Shown here piece after piece: positions 41,998-51,612 of a DNA stretch of 64,000 nt. The translations under genes were made by a program, and so were the position numbers. The notes below the pieces were generated by a model. That model searched no databases. It saw only the letters and a list, made by a program, of their open reading frames with translations, and had not been told where the DNA came from. Each line of letters begins with the position of its first letter. Position 1 is the stretch's first letter. Source of the DNA: Brevibacterium sediminis (GTDB lineage Bacteria; Actinomycetota; Actinomycetes; Actinomycetales; Brevibacteriaceae); assembly GCF_013623905.1 (NCBI RefSeq), contig NZ_JABKDD010000017.1, positions 1 to 64,000 of the forward strand. The letters are read 5' to 3'.

Positions 41998-43121
41998 CAG
42001 TCCCTCTTCCTCTCACCGATATCGGCAATATCTTCCCCGAGCTCCAGGCGTCCGACAACGTTCGTCCGCCCCTCGGAATCCGTGCCCCCGGTGACCGGGT
42101 CCGTGATCGCTGCGATCACGGCGTCCACCGTGTCGTTCTCCGGCGCCGAGGCGGCTCCCGGCTCGGCGCCGAACGCTCCCGCCCGCTGGAGCAGGGTCAG
42201 CGCCACGAACCCCGTGGCCCGGGAACTTCCGTCGAGGCATTTCACGGCGACGGCGTACCCGGTCCGGGTGGCCATGACGATGACGCCCTCGGCCCCGCCC
42301 TTGGCGAAGACGCCGAGTCGGTCGATGACGGTCGAATTCGGTCGGCCGTGCCCCTCGATCGTCCATGGGTCGGCGAAGACCGCCTCGGTGAGGGTGCGGG
42401 CCTCACGCTCATAGGCAGTCCATGGTCCGGCCGTCTCCTCAACCGCGCCGTCGGCGCTGCCCATCCGGATGACACGGCCGATGGCCCGGGCCAGACCGGT
42501 GAGGCTGAGCGCGAACACGGGTGCCCCGCAGCCGTCGATGCCGACCGCGGAGGGTTCCTCGGAGGCGAAGGTCTCGACCACCTCGGCGACCTTCTGCTGC
42601 ACGGGGTGGTCCGGGGACAGATAGGTGGAGGTGTCGGCTCCGATGGCGCGGGCGGCGGCGAGGAACGCAGCGTGCTTGCCGGAGCAGTTGAAATACAGGG
42701 GCGAGCGCGGGTCGGTGTTTTCGTCCCCCTGCGCCCGTGCGCGTTCCTGCAGTTCGCGGCGGAAGGCTCCGTCGGCGGGATGGGCGGACGGGCACTGCAG
42801 GTCGGATACGCTCAGCCCTGCTGTCTCCAGCATCGATTCGACCACCTCGACGTGCCCGGCTTCGGACTTGTGCGAGGCGGCGGCCAGGGCCGCGGCGGGT
42901 CCGGTCAGCTGCGCCCCGAGGCTCATCGCCGCGATCGCCTGCAGCGGTTTGAGACTCGAGCGTGTGAACACTGCAGCATCGGGGGCGCCCAGACTGATCA
43001 GCGGTGATCCGTCCGGGTCGAGGACGACGGCGGACCCGATGTGTCGGGATTCGATGAAGCCGGAGCGCTCGACGACTGCGAGCTCGCCAGCCTGCGCGGG
43101 GGTGAAAGTCGAGAAGGTCAC
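41997..43121 (-). CDS. asparaginase II-type protein
   Basis: 374-aa protein of the Asparaginase_II family (PF06089), a serine-hydrolase-like group separate from classical L-asparaginases and only partly characterised. Signature stretches: SGFIESRHIGSAVVLDPDG, RSSLKPLQAIAAM, NCSGKHAAFLAA and IDGCGAPVFALSLTGLARA. GTG 43121 follows TAGGCT by seven bases and is head-to-head with the PurD-PurC gene, 33 bp away. First gene of a four-gene coupled operon. Hydrolysis of asparagine to aspartate (a substrate of PurC and of adenylosuccinate synthesis) would be consistent with its position, but this is speculation. Confidence 0.85.
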   Translation of the reverse strand: MTFSTFTPAQAGELAVVERSGFIESRHIGSAVVLDPDGSPLISLGAPDAAVFTRSSLKPLQAIAAMSLGAQLTGPAAALAAASHKSEAGHVEVVESMLETAGLSVSDLQCPSAHPADGAFRRELQERARAQGDENTDPRSPLYFNCSGKHAAFLAAARAIGADTSTYLSPDHPVQQKVAEVVETFASEEPSAVGIDGCGAPVFALSLTGLARAIGRVIRMGSADGAVEETAGPWTAYEREARTLTEAVFADPWTIEGHGRPNSTVIDRLGVFAKGGAEGVIVMATRTGYAVAVKCLDGSSRATGFVALTLLQRAGAFGAEPGAASAPENDTVDAVIAAITDPVTGGTDSEGRTNVVGRLELGEDIADIGERKRD

Positions 43122-43128
43122 GCACTCA

Positions 43129-43134
43129 AGCCTA
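43129..43134 (-). promoter_or_regulatory. -10 element TAGGCT of asparaginase operon
   Basis: Minus-strand TAGGCT ends seven bases before GTG 43121. Only eight bases separate it from the opposing TAGGCT at 43143. Confidence 0.5.
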
Positions 43135-43142
43135 CGACCCTT

Positions 43143-43148
43143 TAGGCT
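43143..43148 (+). promoter_or_regulatory. -10 element TAGGCT of purD-purC
   Basis: TAGGCT ends six bases before GTG 43155; no ribosome site. Leaderless pattern, overlapping the opposing promoter. Confidence 0.5.
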
Positions 43149-43154
43149 GGTGGC

Positions 43155-45395
43155 GTGAAGGTTCTTGTCATCGGTTCGGGCGCCCGTGAACACGCCCTTG
43201 TCCTCGCTCTCTCGCGCGACCCGCAGGTCGACGCCGTCATCGCTGCTCCCGGCAATCCCGGTATCGCGCAGATCGCCCACACCGAGGCGGTCGATGCCTC
43301 GGATGCCGCCGCCGTGACCGCGCTGGCTGAGACCCTCGACGTCGATCTCGTCGTCATCGGGCCCGAAGCCCCGCTGGTCGCCGGAGTTGCGGATGCTCTG
43401 CGCGAAGCTTCCTTCCCCGTCTTCGGCCCCAGCGCGGAAGCCGCGCACCTCGAAGGCTCGAAGGCGTTCGCGAAGGAGGTCATGGAGTCCGCGAACGTGC
43501 CGACTGCACGTACGGTGGTCGCCTATTCGACCGACGAGGCGGCGGCCGCACTGCGCGAATTCGGCGCCCCGCACGTGGTCAAGGCCGACGGCCTGGCCGC
43601 CGGCAAGGGAGTCGTCGTCACCGATGACCTCGATGCCGCGCTGACACATGCGAGCTCCTGCCTCGAGGTCTCCGACCGGGTCGTCATCGAAGACTATCTC
43701 GACGGCCCCGAGGTCTCCCTGTTCGTCCTCTGCGACGGCACGACCACCGTTCCCCTGGCCCCGGCTCAGGACTTCAAACGCATCGGAGACGGTGACACCG
43801 GCCCGAACACGGGCGGGATGGGCGCGTATTCGCCGCTGCCGTGGCTGCCTGCCGGCACCGTCGACGAGATCATCGACACCGTCGCCCAGCCCGTCGTCGA
43901 TGAGATGGCCCGCCGCGGCACCCCGTTCACCGGGCTCCTCTACTGCGGGCTCGCGCTGACGTCGAAGGGTCTGCGCGTCATCGAGTTCAACGTCCGCTTC
44001 GGCGATCCGGAGACCCAGTCGGTGCTCGCCCGCCTGTCCAGCCCCTTGGGCCAGACGCTACTCGCCGCCGCCGAGGGCCGCCTGAACGAGACCGCACCCC
44101 TCGAATGGGATCCGCGCTCCTCGGTGACCGTGGTCATGGCAGCCGAGAACTACCCGGGCACTCCGAGCACCGGAGACATCATCCGCGGGCTCGACACCGT
44201 CGCGACCCTGCCCGACATCAGCGTCCTCCACGCAGGCACGAAACTCGCGACCGGTCCCAGCGGCGGATTCGCCCCCGAAGATGCCGTGATCACGAAGGAC
44301 ATCGCCGAGACCGGTGACATCGTCACCTCCGGCGGCCGCGTGCTCTCCGTCGTCTCCCTCGGCGACGACCTCGACGATGCGCGGGCGAAGGCCTATGCCG
44401 CGGTCGGCCAGATCAAGTGGGACGGTGAGCAGCACCGCACCGATATCGCCGAGGCGGCCGCCGCCGGACGTATCGAGCTCGCCTCCGGATACGCCGCCCC
44501 CGCACCGGTCGCCCCGGTGCTGCCGGGCTGGAAGCACGTGTATTCGGGGAAGGTCCGCGACCTCTACATTCCCGCCGACGCCGCCGATGCCGCGAGTGCG
44601 CAGCAGCTGCTCATGGTCGCCTCGGACCGCATCTCCGCCTATGACTGGGTGCTCGACTCGGAGATCCCGGACAAGGGCAAGGTGCTCACCGGACTCAGCC
44701 TGTGGTGGTTCGATCAGCTCGCCGATGTCATCGGCAACCATGTCATCAGCTCAGACGTGCCCGAGGCCGTGGCCGGCCGCGGCCTCATCGTGCAGAACCT
44801 CTCCATGTTCCCCGTCGAGTGCGTGGCCCGCGGCTACCTCACCGGATCGGGAATGTCGGACTACCGGGCCACCGGGTCCGTGTGCGGCATCCAGCTGCCG
44901 GCCGGACTCGTCGAGGCCGATCGCCTCGAGCCTCCGATCTTCACTCCGGCGACGAAGGCCGAGCTCGGCGAACACGATGAGAACGTCAGCTTCGAGGCCG
45001 TCGCCGAGACCGTCGGGACCGAGACCGCAGAGAGGCTGCGCGACCTGACCGTGGAGATCTACCAGCGTGCCGAGCAGATCGCCCGGGAACGCGGGATCAT
45101 CCTCGCCGACACGAAGTTCGAGTTCGGGACCCTGCCCGACGGCACGATTGCCCTCGGCGACGAAGTGCTCACCCCGGACTCCTCCCGCTTCTGGGACGCC
45201 GAGGGCTATGAGGCAGGCAAGGCTCAGTCGAGCTTCGACAAGCAGTTCGTCCGCGATTGGCTGACCGAAGAATCCGGCTGGGGCAAGGCATCGGACACGC
45301 CTCCCCCGGCGCTGCCCGCCGAGGTGGTCGAGAAGACCCGTGCCCGCTATATCGAGGCTTTCGAGAAGCTCACCGGAGAGACCTTCCCCGGCTGA
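43155..45395 (+). CDS. purD-purC: PurD-PurC fusion: GAR synthetase / SAICAR synthetase
   Basis: 746-aa bifunctional purine enzyme. Residues 1-about 430 are a complete PurD (phosphoribosylamine-glycine ligase): [23 protein letters not shown] (ATP-grasp loop), [14 protein letters not shown] and [13 protein letters not shown] short Ala/Pro linker (about 440-455) leads to a complete PurC (SAICAR synthetase, about 456-746): [54 protein letters not shown] and [12 protein letters not shown]. Both lengths match the free-standing enzymes and there is no stop or frame change between them, so the fusion looks real. The two catalyse steps 2 and 7-8 of the pathway, which are not consecutive. GTG start from a leaderless promoter; a strong terminator follows. 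Confidence 0.95.
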   Translation: MKVLVIGSGAREHALVLALSRDPQVDAVIAAPGNPGIAQIAHTEAVDASDAAAVTALAETLDVDLVVIGPEAPLVAGVADALREASFPVFGPSAEAAHLEGSKAFAKEVMESANVPTARTVVAYSTDEAAAALREFGAPHVVKADGLAAGKGVVVTDDLDAALTHASSCLEVSDRVVIEDYLDGPEVSLFVLCDGTTTVPLAPAQDFKRIGDGDTGPNTGGMGAYSPLPWLPAGTVDEIIDTVAQPVVDEMARRGTPFTGLLYCGLALTSKGLRVIEFNVRFGDPETQSVLARLSSPLGQTLLAAAEGRLNETAPLEWDPRSSVTVVMAAENYPGTPSTGDIIRGLDTVATLPDISVLHAGTKLATGPSGGFAPEDAVITKDIAETGDIVTSGGRVLSVVSLGDDLDDARAKAYAAVGQIKWDGEQHRTDIAEAAAAGRIELASGYAAPAPVAPVLPGWKHVYSGKVRDLYIPADAADAASAQQLLMVASDRISAYDWVLDSEIPDKGKVLTGLSLWWFDQLADVIGNHVISSDVPEAVAGRGLIVQNLSMFPVECVARGYLTGSGMSDYRATGSVCGIQLPAGLVEADRLEPPIFTPATKAELGEHDENVSFEAVAETVGTETAERLRDLTVEIYQRAEQIARERGIILADTKFEFGTLPDGTIALGDEVLTPDSSRFWDAEGYEAGKAQSSFDKQFVRDWLTEESGWGKASDTPPPALPAEVVEKTRARYIEAFEKLTGETFPG

Positions 45396-45418
45396 AGCGC
45401 TCAGTTCTCAACCCCACA

Positions 45419-45461
45419 GAAGCCGCGGGGCATCGACGACAAGTCGGTGCCCCGCGGCTTC
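45419..45461 (+). terminator. hairpin terminator after purD-purC
   Basis: GAAGCCGCGGGGCA (45419-45432) pairs with TGCCCCGCGGCTTC (45448-45461); the loop can extend by CGAC/GTCG. Starts 23 bp after the stop codon; no long T-run. Confidence 0.8.
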
Positions 45462-45689
45462 ACCATTGCCGCCAACGACTCCTGTGCGAATATCGCAGTG
45501 TGAGACGCTGAATCAGCGCTACTGACAATCCGTGTTGCAGTTTCCCTCACTTGACGCATATTTCTGCAACGGAATCAGTGGAATCACGGGGGATGTTCCG
45601 CTAAGGTGACTTCACAGTGATCCACAACACACTCAGAGAGCGGGCTCGGCAATCCGCCTCTGCCACGACACTGCAGTCGGGAGGCAGCA

Positions 45690-47408
45690 TTGGACCTCGA
45701 TATCCTCGATGTCACGATCTTCGACGGTGAGGCTCTGCGCGCCGAGGATCGCGTGAGCATCCGCGACGGGATCATCACCGAGATCGGCACCGGACCCGCA
45801 GCTGTGCCCGCGTCGCGCACGATCAAAGCCGCCGGGAAGCTGCTCACTCCCGGCTTCGTCGATGCGCATGTGCACACGACCTTCGGCGGTCAGGAGGCCC
45901 TGGCCTGCGATATCAGCGGAGCGGACAGCCTCGAGGCCGCGCTGCAGATGGTCCGCGACTATGTCGCCGACACGAACCGTGATGACGGCGCGACCGACCC
46001 TGCGAACGACTGGGTCATCGGCGGCGGCTGGTCGATGGCCCACTTTCCCGGAGGAGACCCGACCGCCGACATCCTCGACGTGGCCTGCCCCGATCGGCCG
46101 GCGATCCTGCTCAGCGCCGACCACCATTCGGCATGGGTGAACACGCAGGCGATGACCGCAGCCGGACTCGACGAGACGTCCACGGCACCTGCCGGCGGCG
46201 TCATCGTCGCCGATTCCGCGGGCCGCCCCACCGGGTGCCTGCACGAATCGGCCATCGACCTCGTCTCAGCCCACGTTCCCTCCGCCTCCGAGGAGGAGGT
46301 CCTGGCCGGTCTGCGCGAAGGTCAGCGCTACCTCAACTCCCTCGGCGTGACCGCGTGGATGGACGCCATCGTCGGCGACTACGGCGGTCACCGCGACCCG
46401 TACGACACCTACGTCGGCGCATCGGAATCCGGCGAGCTCCGGTCAGAGGTCGTCGGCAGCCTGTGGTGGCCGCGCGGAGTCGAGGACATCGACGCCGAGG
46501 TGGCCCGACTGACCGATCTCGCACGCTCCGACGGACGCTTCCGCGCCACCTCGGTGAAGTTCATGCTCGACGGGATCGTCGAGTCCCGGACCGCGGCGAT
46601 GACGACCGAATACACGTGCACCTGCGGTGGCTTCGGGACGAGCTATTTCACTCGCGACCACCTCGAGGCCTCGTTCGCGGCCCTCGATGCGGCCGGCTTC
46701 GACATCCACTGCCATGCGATCGGCGATGCTGCAGTCAAGGCCGCCCTCGACGCTTTCGAGGCCGTCCGCAGCCAGGGCACGGCCGGCACCGGGACGACCG
46801 GCGCAGCTGACACCGGCGAACGCCGTCACCATATCGCCCACGTCCAGGTCGTCGATCCCGCCGATGTCCCCCGCTTCGCCGAACTCGGCGTCACCGCGAA
46901 CCTGCAGGCGCTGTGGGCCTGCTATGACGAGCAGATGATCGACCTCAACCTGCCGTTCCTCGGTGCCGAGCGCAGCGGCTGGCTCTATCCCTTCGGGTCC
47001 CTCAACCGCTCCGGCACCCATCTGGCGATGGGTTCGGACTGGCCGGTATCAACGGCGAACCCGTGGGACGCGATCCATGTCGCGCTCAATCGCTCGCACC
47101 CGACCGCCGCGGATGAGTCGCCGCTGCTGCCCGACGAGGCGATCGACCTGACGACGGCGCTGCGTGCCTACACCGCAGGTTCGGCACACCTGCTGCGCTC
47201 GGCCGACAACGGCCACATCCGCACCGGTCAGCCGGCCAACCTCGCCTTGGCCAGCGCCAACCCGTTCACGCTGCCGCCGACCGATATCGCGGAGATCACG
47301 AACGAACTGACGATCTGCGACGGGCGCATCGTCCACGACGCCCTGCTGCCTCGAACACCGGCACCGACCACGCCGTCCGCCCCGACCGCCACCGGCTCAG
47401 CCAGCTGA
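45690..47408 (+). CDS. metal-dependent amidohydrolase, YtcJ/Amidohydro_3 type
   Basis: 572-aa amidohydrolase of the superfamily that cleaves amides or imines. GFVDAHVHTTFGG is the first metal-ligand loop, FDIHCHAIGDAAV and RHHIAHVQVVDP the following ones, and MGSDWPVSTANPW supplies the catalytic Asp. YtcJ-type proteins have few known substrates. The start is TTG 45690, five bases after GGGAGG, with no ATG alternative nearby. First gene of a six-gene run; it sits 15 bp before the ABC ATPase gene. Probably processes the solute imported by that transporter; the substrate is unknown. About 200 bp of leader precede it. Confidence 0.85.
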   Translation: MDLDILDVTIFDGEALRAEDRVSIRDGIITEIGTGPAAVPASRTIKAAGKLLTPGFVDAHVHTTFGGQEALACDISGADSLEAALQMVRDYVADTNRDDGATDPANDWVIGGGWSMAHFPGGDPTADILDVACPDRPAILLSADHHSAWVNTQAMTAAGLDETSTAPAGGVIVADSAGRPTGCLHESAIDLVSAHVPSASEEEVLAGLREGQRYLNSLGVTAWMDAIVGDYGGHRDPYDTYVGASESGELRSEVVGSLWWPRGVEDIDAEVARLTDLARSDGRFRATSVKFMLDGIVESRTAAMTTEYTCTCGGFGTSYFTRDHLEASFAALDAAGFDIHCHAIGDAAVKAALDAFEAVRSQGTAGTGTTGAADTGERRHHIAHVQVVDPADVPRFAELGVTANLQALWACYDEQMIDLNLPFLGAERSGWLYPFGSLNRSGTHLAMGSDWPVSTANPWDAIHVALNRSHPTAADESPLLPDEAIDLTTALRAYTAGSAHLLRSADNGHIRTGQPANLALASANPFTLPPTDIAEITNELTICDGRIVHDALLPRTPAPTTPSAPTATGSAS

Positions 47409-47423
47409 AGACGAAAGGCCATC

Positions 47424-48611
47424 ATGACCAGTACAGCCACCTCGACGCCGTCTGCGGAGACCGGACTCGACCACCTCGAGATCCAGGGTGTGAAGAAGGT
47501 CTTCGGCGACAACACCGCCATCGAACGCCTCGATCTGAACGTCCGCAAGGGCGAATTCCTCTCCCTGCTCGGCCCCTCCGGCTGCGGAAAGACCACCCTG
47601 CTGCGGATGATCGCCGGCTTCGAGACCCCCACCGACGGTGCGATCCTGCTCGCCGGCAAGGACATCGTGTCCCTGCCGCCGCACCGCCGACCGGTCAACA
47701 CGGTGTTCCAGTCCTACCTGCTGTTCCCGCATATGAACATCGCCGACAACATCGCCTACGGACTCAAGCAGGCGAAGGTCCCGAAACCGGAGATCGCGCA
47801 GCGCGTCCGCGATGCCCTCGCCCTTGTGCAGATGGAGGACTTCGCCGGGCGCAAACCCGAACAGCTCTCCGGCGGTCAACAGCAGCGCATCGCCCTGGCC
47901 CGGGCGCTGGTCAACCGGCCGCAGGTCCTCCTTCTCGACGAGCCGATGTCGGCGCTCGACAGGAAGCTGCGGGAGGAGATGCAGCTCGAGCTCAAACGCC
48001 TCCACACGAAGCTCGACACGACCTTCGTCTTCGTCACCCACGATCAGGATGAGGCGCTGGCGATGAGCGATCGCATCGTCGTCATGTACGACGGCGTCAT
48101 CCAGCAGATCGGCTCCGGTGAGGACATCTACGCGAACCCGCACAACGGCTTCGTCGCCGGCTTCATCGGCAAGCAGAACTTCATCTCCGCCGAGGTGGCG
48201 TCCACCGATTCGACGACCGCGACCCTGCGCACGGCTAACGCTGTGCTCACGGCCCCGACGCTGACACTCAAACCGGCCACCGCCGCCGGTGAACCCCGGA
48301 ATCTCGAGGTCGGCGACCGAGTGCGCGCAGCCATCCGTCCCGAACGGATGCACGTCGCCCCCGCAGGCGAGAGCTCCGGAGAGGCGAACACGGCCCGCGG
48401 CTCCGTGATCTCGTATTCGTTCCTCGGCGACGTCATCCAGTACATGATCGTCGTCGGTGACAACGACGAGATCCTCGCCCGCGTGCCTGCCGCCGGGCGG
48501 GAGCCGATCAGCGCTGGCACCGAGGTGGAGCTGAGCTGGAATGCCGACGCCGTCGCCGTGTATGACCGTGAGCCGAGCGCGGTCGCGTCCCTCCTCGAAG
48601 GCGGTGCCTGA
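47424..48611 (+). CDS. potA: ABC transporter ATP-binding protein, PotA-like
   Basis: 395-aa ATPase of the polyamine/putrescine-type uptake ABC family. Walker A GPSGCGKT (about 52-59), Q-loop [11 protein letters not shown], signature LSGGQQQR and Walker [13 protein letters not shown] are intact; H-loop VTHDQDEA follows. The C-terminal third is a TOBE domain ([11 protein letters not shown]), typical of PotA/MalK-type importers. Starts 15 bp after the amidohydrolase with AAAGG upstream, and its stop is one base from the binding-protein gene. Symbol by similarity only. Confidence 0.9.
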   Translation: MTSTATSTPSAETGLDHLEIQGVKKVFGDNTAIERLDLNVRKGEFLSLLGPSGCGKTTLLRMIAGFETPTDGAILLAGKDIVSLPPHRRPVNTVFQSYLLFPHMNIADNIAYGLKQAKVPKPEIAQRVRDALALVQMEDFAGRKPEQLSGGQQQRIALARALVNRPQVLLLDEPMSALDRKLREEMQLELKRLHTKLDTTFVFVTHDQDEALAMSDRIVVMYDGVIQQIGSGEDIYANPHNGFVAGFIGKQNFISAEVASTDSTTATLRTANAVLTAPTLTLKPATAAGEPRNLEVGDRVRAAIRPERMHVAPAGESSGEANTARGSVISYSFLGDVIQYMIVVGDNDEILARVPAAGREPISAGTEVELSWNADAVAVYDREPSAVASLLEGGA

Positions 48612-48612
48612 A

Positions 48613-49776
48613 ATGGCCCGGAAGAGACCCGATGTGACGTTCCTGGCCCCGCGGGCCGCCTCGGCGAGGTTGAGCCGGCGAGCGCTGCTGGCCGGATTCG
48701 GTGTCGTCGGGCTCGGGGCACTGAGCGCGTGCGGCAAGAACACGAAGATGGCGGCATCGCCGCCGACCGACGGAAAGCTCGAATCGAAGCTCAACCTCTA
48801 CTCGTGGGGCGACTACGACAATCCCGAACTTCTCGACGCCTTCAAATCCCAGAACGACATCCTCGTCCAGGTCGACGCCTACGGATCGAACGAGGAGCTC
48901 GTGGCGAAGCTCTCGACCTCACGCGGGACGTCCGGCTACGACGTGGTCGTGCCGACGGGGTCGAACATTCCGCAGATGCTCGAACATGACCTGCTCCAGG
49001 AGCTCGACCTCACCCTGATCCCGAACTTCGAGCATATGGATCCGAACTTCACTCATCAGTACTTCGACCCGGACAACACGTACTCGATCTGCAAGGCGTG
49101 GGGCACCACCGGTTTCGTCTACAACACGAAGAAGATCACCCGGGAGCTGACCAGCTGGCAGGACTTCCTCGATGCCGCACAGAAGGAAGCGGCCGGCACG
49201 ACCGCTCTGCTCGAGGACCCATGGGAGGTCTCGGCGATCGCTCTGGCTGCACAGGGTTTCAGCCTCAACACTCAGGACGAAGGAGAGCTCGACAAGGCTC
49301 GGAAGATCATCGTCGACGATCTGGCCCCGAACGTGAAGGCCTATGTCGGCAACGCCGCCACGAGCATGATTCAGGGCAGCTTCACCCTTCTGCACGCCTT
49401 CAACGGCGACGCCCGGCAGGGCCTGACCGAGGTCAAGGACCCGGAGAATTGGAAGTTCGTCTTCCCGACCCCCTCGGCGAATCTGTGGATGGACTGCTGG
49501 GCGATCGCCACCGGCGCCCCGCACCCGGATTCCGCTCACGCCTTCATCAACCACATGATCTCGCCGGACACTGCAGTCGACCAGCTCGACTACATCGGCT
49601 ACCCGATCGGAACGAAGGGCCTGGCCGAGCAGGCGAAGAAGGCCGACCTCGACCAACAGGACCTCATCTTCCCGGCACAGAAGGTCCTCGACCGTCTCGA
49701 ACCGAGCAAGCAGACTCCGGCCGATCAGATTCGGACGAAGATCCTCACCGACGCCCAGGCCAGGAGCGGAGCATGA
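48613..49776 (+). CDS. potD: Tat-exported substrate-binding lipoprotein, PotD-like
   Basis: 387-aa extracytoplasmic binding protein. The N-terminus carries a twin-arginine signal (SRRALLAG, Arg22-Arg23) and a lipobox ending LSAC with Cys40 as the anchor, so it is a Tat lipoprotein. The mature part is a spermidine/putrescine-binding-like protein: LNLYSWGDYDNPELLDAF, GYDVVVPTGSN, WGTTGFVYNTKKI and MDCWAIATGAPHPD. The last four bases overlap the next gene (ATGA). Polyamine-like cations are the family norm; the true ligand is not proved. Confidence 0.9.
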   Translation: MARKRPDVTFLAPRAASARLSRRALLAGFGVVGLGALSACGKNTKMAASPPTDGKLESKLNLYSWGDYDNPELLDAFKSQNDILVQVDAYGSNEELVAKLSTSRGTSGYDVVVPTGSNIPQMLEHDLLQELDLTLIPNFEHMDPNFTHQYFDPDNTYSICKAWGTTGFVYNTKKITRELTSWQDFLDAAQKEAAGTTALLEDPWEVSAIALAAQGFSLNTQDEGELDKARKIIVDDLAPNVKAYVGNAATSMIQGSFTLLHAFNGDARQGLTEVKDPENWKFVFPTPSANLWMDCWAIATGAPHPDSAHAFINHMISPDTAVDQLDYIGYPIGTKGLAEQAKKADLDQQDLIFPAQKVLDRLEPSKQTPADQIRTKILTDAQARSGA

Positions 49777-50711
49777 GCACTCAGACCCGACCGCAGCAGC
49801 CACGACCGAAGAAACCGGCGACGAAGTTCTTCGGTCCGGCGGCCATGTCGTTTCCGACATGGGCCTATGCGCTGTTCTTCTTCATCATTCCCCTCGCCCT
49901 CATCGTCTTCTACAGCTTCGGGTACAAGCCCGACCAGTTCACGGCCATCGCCACCGATCGCCTGTCGTTCGGTCGGTACCCGGAAGCGATGAGCGCAAGC
50001 TTCGTCTCGACCTTCTTCGCGACGCTGCGCATCTCGCTGCTCGGCACCCTGCTGTGCCTGATCATCGCCCTGCCGTTCGCGTACTGGCTGGCGATCAAGG
50101 TTGCGCCCGCCCGCAGGTCGCTGGCTCTGGCCCTGGTGATGGTGCCGTTCTGGACGAACTTCCTCGTGCGCACCCTCGGCTGGCAGATCATGCTCTCCCC
50201 CGACGGGTTCCTGTCGAACTGGCTGCAGGGGCTCGGGCTGCTCGACGGACCTCTCGACATCCTCTACACGCGGACGGCGGTGCAGATCGGCGTCGTCTAC
50301 AACTATCTGCCGCTGATGATCCTGCCGCTGTTCGTCGCCATCGACGCCTCGGGCAAGAAGCTGCGCGAAGCCAGCTACGACCTCGGCGCGGGGAAGGTGA
50401 AGACCTTCATGCGGGTCACGCTGCCGATGGCGATGCCCGGGGTCGTCTCCGGCTGCCTGCTCGTGTTCATCCCGCTCAACGGCGACTACGTCACCGCGAC
50501 CGTCCTCGGAGGAGCGAGCGGCTCCATGGTCGGTCAGCTCATCGCCAATCAGTTCAACACCGCACAGAACTGGGCGGTCGGAGCGGCCATGGCGATGATC
50601 CTCATCATCTCCACCTTGGCCGTCGTCGGGGTCGGCTTCGCATTGCTCAAACTCGGGCAGGCGATCACGGCCAAATTGAACAGTGTTCCGCTGCATGACG
50701 GGAGGGCCTGA
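49773..50711 (+). CDS. potB: ABC transporter permease, PotB-like
   Basis: 312-aa inner-membrane permease with six helices. REASYDLGAGKVKTFMRVTLP is the EAA loop that docks on the ATPase, and the upstream TLRISLLGTLLCLIIALPFAYWL matches the PotB/PotH family. A 25-residue polar N-terminus with several Lys/Pro precedes TM1. Overlaps the lipoprotein stop by four bases. Confidence 0.9.
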   Translation: MSTQTRPQQPRPKKPATKFFGPAAMSFPTWAYALFFFIIPLALIVFYSFGYKPDQFTAIATDRLSFGRYPEAMSASFVSTFFATLRISLLGTLLCLIIALPFAYWLAIKVAPARRSLALALVMVPFWTNFLVRTLGWQIMLSPDGFLSNWLQGLGLLDGPLDILYTRTAVQIGVVYNYLPLMILPLFVAIDASGKKLREASYDLGAGKVKTFMRVTLPMAMPGVVSGCLLVFIPLNGDYVTATVLGGASGSMVGQLIANQFNTAQNWAVGAAMAMILIISTLAVVGVGFALLKLGQAITAKLNSVPLHDGRA

Positions 50712-50712
50712 G

Positions 50713-51576
50713 ATGCCGAAGAAGAACACGTTCGCACGTCGGACTCCGACCGATATCGCCCTGCACGTCTGGGGCATCCTCGTCTTCATCTACCTGTTCG
50801 TGCCGATCGCGGTGATCATCGCCTATTCGTTCAACAACGGCAAGGTGCTCGCGAACTTCCGCGGCTTCGGCCTGCACGCCTACATCAGCGGCATCAACAA
50901 CGACATCATCGTCTCCTCCATTGTCACGAGCCTGCAGGCCGCTGTCGGCACCGCCATCGTCTCGACGATCTTCGGCACCCTCGGCGGAGTCGCTCTGGCC
51001 CGGGCCCGAAGGGGCGCTTGGTGGGCACTCGGATTGACCGCGATCCTCGGACTGACCCTGGTCACCCCCGAGATCGTCGACGGCATCTCCTTCCTGCCGT
51101 GGTTCGTCACCGTCGGCGTCGATTGGGGAATCACCCCGCTCAACAACGGCCTGGTCAGGCTCATCATCTCGCATGCGATGTTCTCCATGGCGATCGTGAC
51201 GTTCATCGTCAGGGCCCGGCTCGCCGGAATGGACACCCAGCTCGAGGATGCCGCCGCCGACCTCGGTGCCACCCCGTGGAATCGGTTCAAGGACATCACG
51301 CTGCCCATTGCGGCCCCCGGCATCCTCGCCGGTGCTCTGATGTCGTTCACCGTCAGCCTCGACAACACGATCCTCTCGAGCTTCGTCCAACAGCCGGGCT
51401 ACACCCCGTGGCCGGTCTACATCTTCTCCGCCGTCCGCGTGGCCCTGCGCCCCGAGGTCGCGGCGATGTCGACGGTGATGTTCGTGCTCACCCTCGCCGC
51501 GCTCGGTTTCGTCGGCTTCGTCCTGCGCAAGGCCGGCGGGAACGCCACGGAGATCATCAAGACGATGGCCGCATGA
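50713..51576 (+). CDS. potC: ABC transporter permease, PotC-like
   Basis: 287-aa permease, six helices; EDAAADLGATPWNRFKDITLP is its EAA loop and FVPIAVIIAYSFNNGK the conserved first helix. GGAGGG lies 5 bp inside the end of potB, six bases before ATG 50713. Completes the PotABCD set in the order ATPase, binding protein, two permeases. Confidence 0.9.
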   Translation: MPKKNTFARRTPTDIALHVWGILVFIYLFVPIAVIIAYSFNNGKVLANFRGFGLHAYISGINNDIIVSSIVTSLQAAVGTAIVSTIFGTLGGVALARARRGAWWALGLTAILGLTLVTPEIVDGISFLPWFVTVGVDWGITPLNNGLVRLIISHAMFSMAIVTFIVRARLAGMDTQLEDAAADLGATPWNRFKDITLPIAAPGILAGALMSFTVSLDNTILSSFVQQPGYTPWPVYIFSAVRVALRPEVAAMSTVMFVLTLAALGFVGFVLRKAGGNATEIIKTMAA

Positions 51577-51612
51577 GGCACACAACTCGCACCGCGAAGA
51601 AAGTGAAGTGAC

